Origin: Polychytrium aggregatum | Lineage: Eukaryota > Chytridiomycota > Chytridiomycetes > Polychytriales | Assembly: GCF_025602895.1 (NCBI RefSeq) | Contig: NW_026516315.1 | Location: 86,515 to 150,514, forward strand | Length of the DNA: 64,000 nt | Direction: 5' to 3' | Shown: positions 57,801 through 64,000 of the stretch, in pieces | Position numbering within the stretch: the first letter of the stretch is position 1 | Layout of the letters: every line of letters starts with the position of its first letter | Notes under the pieces: generated by a model | What the model saw: the letters and a program-made list of their open reading frames with translations, nothing else | Told to the model about the DNA's origin: nothing | Databases searched by the model: none | Position numbers and translations under genes: made by a program

Positions 57801-60800
57801 GCGTACCTTTTCCCGTGCTTTGTTCGGCCGGCACAACTCCTCACAGCTTGCGAGATGGGCTTGCTGCTCGAACCATTGCTCGAAGGTCTCACGCAGCCAT
57901 CGATGCCGAAAACGCATATGTTCATCCAGACGCCATTCAGGATTTTAGTGAAGGCGACCTTTTCCTGATTTTGAATTCATGCTCCGACTACTGGAATGGC
58001 GACAAGATTCTGGCGATGGACGAAACGGTAGGATGCGACAGTCAGGACTGCGAGCGAACGTGCCTTGGAATGCCCTCTTCGAGTCGCAGGATCGGTGTGA
58101 TCACGTCATATACCCGGCCATGTTGTTCTTTGCTCGAACGAATTTGGAGCTGATGCTTTTCGAGCTGCAACTGAAATCCGGCATCGTGCAGGTGGAGAAG
58201 CGCATCTTGGACTTTTACCAAAAGTCCATCATTGGTGACATGAAGGTAGTTGCGTACTCGTACTCGCCGCTCCTCAGCGACCATCAGTACGTACATGGAC
58301 ACGATGTGGCCCCGGGCTGCTGATCATGACCGATGGACTTTTTATCCGTTTGAGGAACGCTCGTCCATGGCCAGCGCTATTGAATCGCCTATGATGGGTC
58401 CGAGTGATCTGAATCAATCAGGCACCGACATGCCGAGCCCTGCCTGTTGATCCACTTGTGAAGACGATCCACGACTTACCGGAAAGACAGGGGTCGATTT
58501 CGAGGGTAAAAGTCCGTTCACAGCCAAGGCCCCTCCACAGACGTCCCTCCGAAATCAATCGCTCCCGCCAAGAATCTAGCGGACGAATATGAGGGCTTCA
58601 TCAACGAAGTGTCTTCAGGACCGCACATTCTTGTGCATGGCTGGATTCTCTGTCGTCCCAAGCAGTGAGTAGATTACAGGGTGTTTTGAGCGTCTTGGGC
58701 ACGCTTACGTCGCGCAGAAACGCAACTGACCTGTTTGGATCTGCAGGACGTCGTGAGCATCATTGAGGACCTGGGTCTGGCTGGTATTCGCTTTGTATAC
58801 TTTTCCAGTGCCCCAGAGCGCGAGAGCAAAGGCAAGTTATTGCGATCAGCTGAGGAAGTGTCGCGATTCCACTGAGCCTCCCTGGGATATGATCTTGCAG
58901 TGTATACGTGGTTGTTGGCATCCAGTTGCGTGCACAGCGATCTTTGACTGCGACACTTGATTGTGTGCCATGAACGCCTGCGCCAACTGGGTGTCGCTGG
59001 TAAAACCAAGCCGACTCTACGCCCTCTCTCGGTATTGACACTGCTGCACGTTCTTCTACAGCATATGCGGAAAGACTGGGGCTCGAGATCGATTGGAATA
59101 GCTGCATCCTGCTCAGCCCCGCGACCGAGGGCGTCGGCTATCTGGAGCTCCACGACATCAAGGCGCGATTGCCGCGTGGTGTCGAGAACATCCGACCACA
59201 CATTCGCACCGTGACGATATCCCTTTGCATGTGTCGCTCTTTGCCGAATGCACCCCGCCGTCCATTACAGAGATGGTCCGGATCTTCCAAGAGAACGGCG
59301 ACGTGGTTTGCTGCATTGGCAGCTCCCTGAACGAGATGAACGTGAATGCTTTGCTATGGTATGAAGAGCCTGCAAGAGCCTTGCCCCGTTGTTTTGGAGA
59401 GCTCAGCCGTATCTGACATGCCTTCTTCATCATCGGGCCGCCAGGCCGACATCAGTGTCTCTATCGACCCGCTGAGTCTGAACAAGATGCGTGGCGGAGG
59501 GAACTCACAGACGGCGCTGCATCTCGGTGCGGCCTTTACAAGCGCACCATGTGCTCTGACGCTGAACCATGACGTGAGCTTGTACACGCTCACCCAGCTC
59601 ATACACGAAGCTCGCACCTTGGCCGAGAATGCAAGACAGGTGTGTAGATGCTGGCGCGAGCTTGATAATGCCGAACGAAGGCGGATCGCTCCTGGTTCGC
59701 CCGTTGCTGACAAGAGTGCCAATCCATCTGATCGACTCGTTCTCCGGTGGCGGGCGGGGACACTGGCCCTGTCGATTTTCCAATGCTAACGAATGAATCT
59801 GGCTCGACTGCGCCCCCTGGATCTTGTGTCCAGGGATTCTCGTTCCATATCGGATGCCAAGTGGCTCTGTCCCTGATGATCCAGCTGTCCTATATCGTGC
59901 TGCTCCCGCCCATATTCACGGGATATCAAATCATGTGGATGGTGTGGGTGATACTGCCGATCCTGTGTTTTTCGTTTCTGTTCACACCTCCAGACCCAGA
60001 AATCATGACGCATATGCCCGGTAAGTGAGATGCTGGTGGGATGGGCTTGGTGGGCTGTCGGTTTGGATAATTGCTGGCTGATGAGCCAGCCCGGGTCAGC
60101 TCGGGCGATAGCACTGAGGATGAGGGCGGTTTGTCAGGTTGACATCGATACGGGTCTGGTAGGGGCTCTGACGTGGCAGCATTGTGCTTCTCTAGTAAAA
60201 AACACAGCCCTCCTCAAAGACAAGATGCGGTTTACATACTACTACATTGTGCGGTTCGCGGTGCCAGTCCTCACATGCATCGCCCTCTATGCCCTGTAAG
60301 TGTCTTGTTTTAGCCTGTGCGCGTGGAAATAGAACTCTGCTCCTGGGACCGCAACCAGGCTGCAGTGTTTGCGTATCCATCGCATTGAGGCTATGGCCCT
60401 AACCGTCACTGTCATATCAGAACACTTCAAAGCCTGCAAGGCGGGCCCTCCCTCGTCCTTGGGACTTTCGGACTGGATCTGATGCAGATGAGCGTGGCCG
60501 AGCAGTGGGCGCTGCTTTACGCGCAGAACGTTGCGCTGTTTTTTGCGGTCTTCTATTTCGGTAGGTCAAGACGAGAGCCGGCCGCTTGGTTGCTGTATCT
60601 GGTCTGTGATTGCGTCACCCGAGCCCTGGGCTGGATAGCACGCCGCCAACTGACCTATTCGTCTTCCAACGAATGCATTCAGTGATAATCTCGTTCACTT
60701 ATCTTCAGCGAACACTCCCGAGCCTCTCAAAAACAAAGCAGTTCAAGCCGATCGACAAATGGATGATTGCTGCCGCAGTCTGGTGAGTCGTGCAGCCGGA

Positions 60801-61223
60801 GAGACCGGGGACTTGGCCCGTGTGTTCGTCTCGCGATGGCTCGACTGCAGTATGTTTGGACAGAGTGGCTTACCCAAGTTGCTGCTGTGGATAGTCTCGT
60901 GCTGCAGATTGCCTTCACAGCGATCTCGCTTTTCTCGGGCCCACGGTCCCTCTCGGAGCTGCCCTGGTATATCTGGGTGCTTGGATTTGCGTCCCCGGTG
61001 GTGTTTGTACCGATCCAGGAGGCGATGAAGGTGCACGACAAGAAGGAATGGGACAAGTTCCAGAAGAGAAGCAAGCTCGAGTTCAATACCAAGCTGTAAG
61101 TCAGCTGCGGTGTCTCTGCGAGCACGGGCCGGCAGTGGAGTGGGTCTTGGGCGACATGGCTCTGCGGCACTGCTAACCGATGGCCACGATGTTCTTGACA
61201 GCGGCATGCATTCCCCTTTATGA
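54813..61223 (+). CDS. TMEM94: TMEM94-like P-type ATPase relative (ER magnesium-transporter family); one apparent frameshift
   Basis: About 20 exons. Phase-checked ones: 54813..54943, 55122..55186, 55238..55617, 55668..56529, 56645..56781, 57063..57193, 57266..57393, 57622..57798, 57847..57885, 57930..58027, 58192..58290, 58718..58831, 59062..59341, 59445..59639, 59834..60020, 60208..60295, 60421..60560, 60709..60782, 60851..61095, 61202..61223; the 58300-58664 part is uncertain. Matches to my recollection of TMEM94: two N-terminal TM helices; an actuator region (LCEGDIVLMAFGD, LLPGDIFKP); a second TM pair; a degenerate phosphorylation loop TIDREGT in place of DKTGT; SCSDYWNGD; RILDFYQKS; GLAGIRFVYFS; a P-domain end LFAECTPPSITEM; C-terminal TM helices; and the terminus EFNTKLGMHSPL. 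TMEM94 is reported as an ER Mg2+ uptake protein. One base is missing near 59211 (see findings). The intron at 58832 starts GCAAGT. Confidence 0.85.
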
Positions 61224-61915
61224 ACGAATGAATACTCCGGCTCTGGTGTCCGAGTTGATGGGCGCATGTGGCGGAGTGACGCTGCGGACGGATATGTGAA
61301 CCGCCGGCACATACAGCCAATTAAATAGAAGCGGGACACCCTGGTTTGAGTTGTCGTTATTTCGTGCATCATGAGTGCGCCCGAGTATTCGATATCGAGC
61401 GGCCACAGAGATGTCGAGGTGGTCGAATGCATTCACTGCACTCTCGTTTCGTTCTGAACAAGCCGAAAGCCGTGCCTTGTTCGGTGAGCGACGAGCCTCT
61501 GGTCTGATGAGTGGGGGCGCATCGGCCTTGTTGGTATCCCATGGCGCAACCGGGCGCTTGCTCGGGACGGCCGCCATTGGGCCGCATAACAGTCGCGCCG
61601 TGCAACACCCCACATCCAGTAAGGCTGTCGGTCGCACCAGGCCATATCGGGCCGTGTCTGTGCCCCACCCACGGTATTGTTTGGAATACATCGCACATCC
61701 GCCACAGCGCGCACCCGTATCCTCCTTGCTGCCCCTTGTGTGCCGTGTCCCTCGCCTTGTCTGCTGGAGGCGGCCCAAAAACGACCCGTCTTGACGCCCG
61801 GCTCAGAGCCCCAACGCCGCTTCCTGCTCGCTCGCCGCTGTCGTCCCCTGCTGCTCCCCATCATCTTTCCCTGCTGCTCTCCATCATCTTTCTCTGCTGC
61901 TCCCCATCGCCCACA
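61224..61915. other. Leader/promoter region of the GH16 gene
   Basis: No gene. The last 200 bp are C/T-rich, with a duplicated block TCATCTTTCCCTGCTGCTCT / TCATCTTTCTCTGCTGCTCC (61861-61903) just before the ATG. Confidence 0.6.
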
Positions 61916-63094
61916 ATGAGCTCCACCCCTGCGGTCTCTGCTGGCTACAGCCTCATCCAGGACTTTGGTGTTGCTGGCGCCTTCTATGATAACTTCAACT
62001 TCCAGAACACCGGCCGCACCAGCGGGTTCGCCAACTACGTCGACCGTGCCACCGCCGAAGCCAGCCATTTAATCAACTCGTCCGCCTCCAACGGCACCCT
62101 GCTCACTGTCGACTCCACAAATGTCTTCAGCCCAAACTCTACCGGCCGCCCTTCTATCCGTCTCGAGTCCAAGAACCTCTACGGCTGGGGTTTGTACATC
62201 TTTGATGTCGCCCACGTTCCTTCTGGCTGCGGCGTCTGGCCGGCCATGTGGTTCAAGAAGGCCGACTCGAACGACACCATCATTGCCGAAATCGATGTCA
62301 TGGAGACCATCAACCTCCGCCAGAAGAGCGAGCACAACCTCTTCAGCGGCAAGGGCTGCTACGCTTCCCCCGACCGGCAGCAGCTCGGCACGGCGATGGG
62401 CACGGATTGTGATGCGACCAAGCCCCGTGTGCAGGGTACCGTCTACGGCTGCGAGAACGAGGGCGACCCCAATGCGGGCGGTATCGGACCTGCCTTCAAT
62501 GCCAACGGCGGTGGAGTCTACGCCATGAACCTGGATGCTCGCGCCCTCAACCTCTACTTTTTCCCACGCAGCTCCGTGCCCGCTGACATTGCTGCCGGAA
62601 CTCCCAACCCGGGCTCGTGGACGGTTGAGCCCACCATCAACTTCCCATTCGACTGCTGCTCGCCGGACTACTTTGACAAGATGACCATGGTCATCAACAC
62701 CAACTTTTGTGGCAGCTGGATTGCCCTCGGAACGGACCAAGCCACCTGCCCCATGATGACTGCCGATCCCGCTGCCTGCAGCGCCTATGTCGGGGCCAAC
62801 CCCTCGAGCCTTGGCGAAGCCTACTGGCAATTCAACTCGATCAAATACTACAAACCCACTGTGCCGCCTGCGTTTGCCCCCAACACCACGGCAACCTGTC
62901 CGAGCGATGCCATCGTTACCTCGAGCCTTAACGAGAGCCTGCCCGTGAGCGCCTCGGCTCCATTGGGCTCGGCTCCCACCGGTGCCTCTGTGGCGGCCAA
63001 GAGCCAGGCCATGGGTGGTGCCAGACTTGCTTCCAAGGCGCTGCTGACTGCGAGCCTCGTCGGCATCTGCGGCTGGGCGTTGTCCGTGCTCTAG
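61916..63094 (+). CDS. GH16-family beta-glucanase with GPI-anchor-type tail
   Basis: Intronless, 392 aa from the ATG at 61916. GH16 features: GVWPAMWF, then AEIDVMETIN, which carries the E-x-D-x-x-E catalytic motif (nucleophile and acid/base Glu around the Asp) of laminarinase-type enzymes. Many N-glycosylation-type sites and several Cys pairs follow. The C-terminus has a Ser/Ala/Gly-rich spacer and a hydrophobic tail (ASKALLTASLVGICGWALSVL region) ending at the stop, typical of a GPI-anchor signal. GH16 fungal members cut or remodel beta-1,3(1,3/1,4)-glucans, so a cell-wall or extracellular surface role is likely. Oddity: no signal peptide follows this ATG, although one-like sequence lies in frame just upstream. 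Alternative start: a non-AUG codon. Confidence 0.85.
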   Translation: MSSTPAVSAGYSLIQDFGVAGAFYDNFNFQNTGRTSGFANYVDRATAEASHLINSSASNGTLLTVDSTNVFSPNSTGRPSIRLESKNLYGWGLYIFDVAHVPSGCGVWPAMWFKKADSNDTIIAEIDVMETINLRQKSEHNLFSGKGCYASPDRQQLGTAMGTDCDATKPRVQGTVYGCENEGDPNAGGIGPAFNANGGGVYAMNLDARALNLYFFPRSSVPADIAAGTPNPGSWTVEPTINFPFDCCSPDYFDKMTMVINTNFCGSWIALGTDQATCPMMTADPAACSAYVGANPSSLGEAYWQFNSIKYYKPTVPPAFAPNTTATCPSDAIVTSSLNESLPVSASAPLGSAPTGASVAAKSQAMGGARLASKALLTASLVGICGWALSVL

Positions 63095-63760
63095 CTCGAC
63101 AGCCATGGTTGCTACTTCGACTCACGCCGTTCTCCCGTCGCCTCGACGTGTCTCGACAACATATCGATTCGAATCATTCTAAACTGATTATTATCACTCT
63201 ACTTACACCTGGACACATTATATATCTACGATCTGATAGAAAGCAGTCCGGCAGCTACACTATGCAACACCTTGCCATGTTCACTTTTCTTTGGCCTGGC
63301 ACGGACCTGGCTTTGTCCGTTGGCTCCCCCTTTCGGCCACTGCAGTATCTATGAAACAATACCTTTGATCCAATACAAAGCGCATGGGCCTACCGTCTTA
63401 CCCAGTGCTTTCCCCAGAAGCGGGCCGACTGCACCGCTGGTGGCATGGGTACTTGCTTGCGTCTCCGACACTGAGCTCGGGCGGCTGCTCCTTTGGGCCT
63501 GCCCCCCGCTGGTTCGAATCCACGCGCACGCAATTGCCAGCGTGCCAGGGACGACGAGGGCGCTTTGCCGGAAATCCGCCTTTTTCGTTTTTGTCTCGCT
63601 TGGCATCCGTCGCAGAAGCAGCACCAGCACCAGCGGCAGCAGCAACGCCCTCCGGTCCGCCCAGCCAAGGCTCGCCAACAGACGCAGCATCGGCCCTGGC
63701 GACTCCACCTCTCGCATTTAGCATCGCACGGTCGTCGATAGCGATCGCAACGGGGCACAG
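63095..63760. other. Intergenic region
   Basis: No gene. AT-rich just after the GH16 stop (about 63150-63260, likely 3' UTR), then GC-rich sequence leading to the next start. A GGTTCGAATCC string at about 63510 resembles a tRNA B box but lacks a cloverleaf. Confidence 0.55.
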
Positions 63761-64000
63761 ATGAGAACCGAAGTCCGCATTCTCTTGGTCGGAGACGGTG
63801 CGTTGCCCCTCTCCACTACCCTGTCTCCTCGGCCTTGTATCCGCTGGCACCGTCGCTGCTGCTTCCGGTGCCTGCGCTCTACTTGGCCAGGCACCGCCTG
63901 GATGCAATCCAGCCTTGCTCAGACGGACATCGCCCGGCGGAACGGGGGCATGCCATGTGCGATTGGAGCCACCAGTTGGAATCATGTCATTCGCCGAGTT
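63761..64000 (+). CDS. First exon of a probable Miro (Gem1/RHOT)-type mitochondrial GTPase; truncated by window end
   Basis: ATG at 63761 opens MRTEVRILLVGD, then splits inside the next codon at a GTGCGT donor (63798). This matches the start of Miro GTPases, which begin M-x-x-x-VRI-x-x-x-G-(D/E) and continue into the P-loop. The next exon with GKS/T is not in the remaining 200 bases, so the gene continues beyond the window. Miro proteins sit in the outer mitochondrial membrane. Alternatives: another Ras/Rho-superfamily GTPase. Only 12 residues support the call. Confidence 0.45.
   Translation, partial: MRTEVRILLVGDGALPLSTTLSPRPCIRWHRRCCFRCLRSTWPGTAWMQSSLAQTDIARRNGGMPCAIGATSWNHVIRRV

Noticed and set aside
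62069-63106. 345-codon minus-strand frame opposite the GH16 gene
   Set aside because: Shadow of a GC3-rich coding gene; the plus strand carries the E-x-D-x-x-E motif and a coherent protein.
63430-63530. Possible tRNA near GGTTCGAATCC
   Set aside because: The B-box-like string is perfect, but the T stem pairs only three of five bases, and no acceptor stem, anticodon arm or A box could be formed around it.

Overview
This window reads as nuclear DNA of a GC-rich, intron-rich fungus, most likely a zoosporic (chytrid-type) lineage. A fungal-type Zn2Cys6 regulator argues for a fungus. Homologues of the centriole/basal-body proteins CEP70 and CEP350, and an animal-type 12-TM adenylyl cyclase, argue for a lineage that still builds a flagellum. 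Almost every gene has several short GT-AG introns (some about 40-50 nt). Exon models below were built by eye from splice consensus, phase and family homology; none was confirmed with transcripts or a search.

Layout. 1-1849: 3' part of a CEP70-like gene (+). 3054-4910: single-exon Dbl-type RhoGEF (+). 5525-7534: four-exon UBA-TIR fusion gene (-). 8495-8947: small secreted beta/gamma-crystallin-like protein (+). 9670-16324: 1587-aa membrane adenylyl cyclase (+). 17133-19219 and 21873-24031: two tandem Ras GTPase genes (+) with matching intron positions. 25208-28202: a 5'-truncated non-LTR retrotransposon flanked by a 14-bp target-site duplication. 28821-29931: Pyr4-family membrane terpene-cyclase-like protein (+). 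30428-40548: CEP350-like giant, about 3009 aa (+). 42282-48832: Zn2Cys6 transcription factor with a His-rich tail (+). 48833-52734: mostly unassigned, with one weak minus-strand candidate. 52735-54167: unrecognised multi-TM protein (-). 54813-61223: TMEM94-like P-type ATPase relative (+), with an apparent 1-nt frameshift. 61916-63094: GH16 glucanase with a GPI-type tail (+). 63761-end: first exon of a probable Miro-type GTPase.

No operon-like logic is expected, but themes recur. Ras and adenylyl cyclase are neighbours and belong to one signalling axis in fungi; here the cyclase is the animal-like membrane type rather than the Ras-associated LRR type of yeasts. CEP70 and CEP350 are both centrosome/basal-body proteins. 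The least expected items are the UBA-TIR fusion, the 12-TM cyclase, a predicted 2-nt micro-exon in the second Ras gene, the orphan terpene-cyclase-like gene, and a perfect 10-bp hairpin just upstream of the retrotransposon poly(A).
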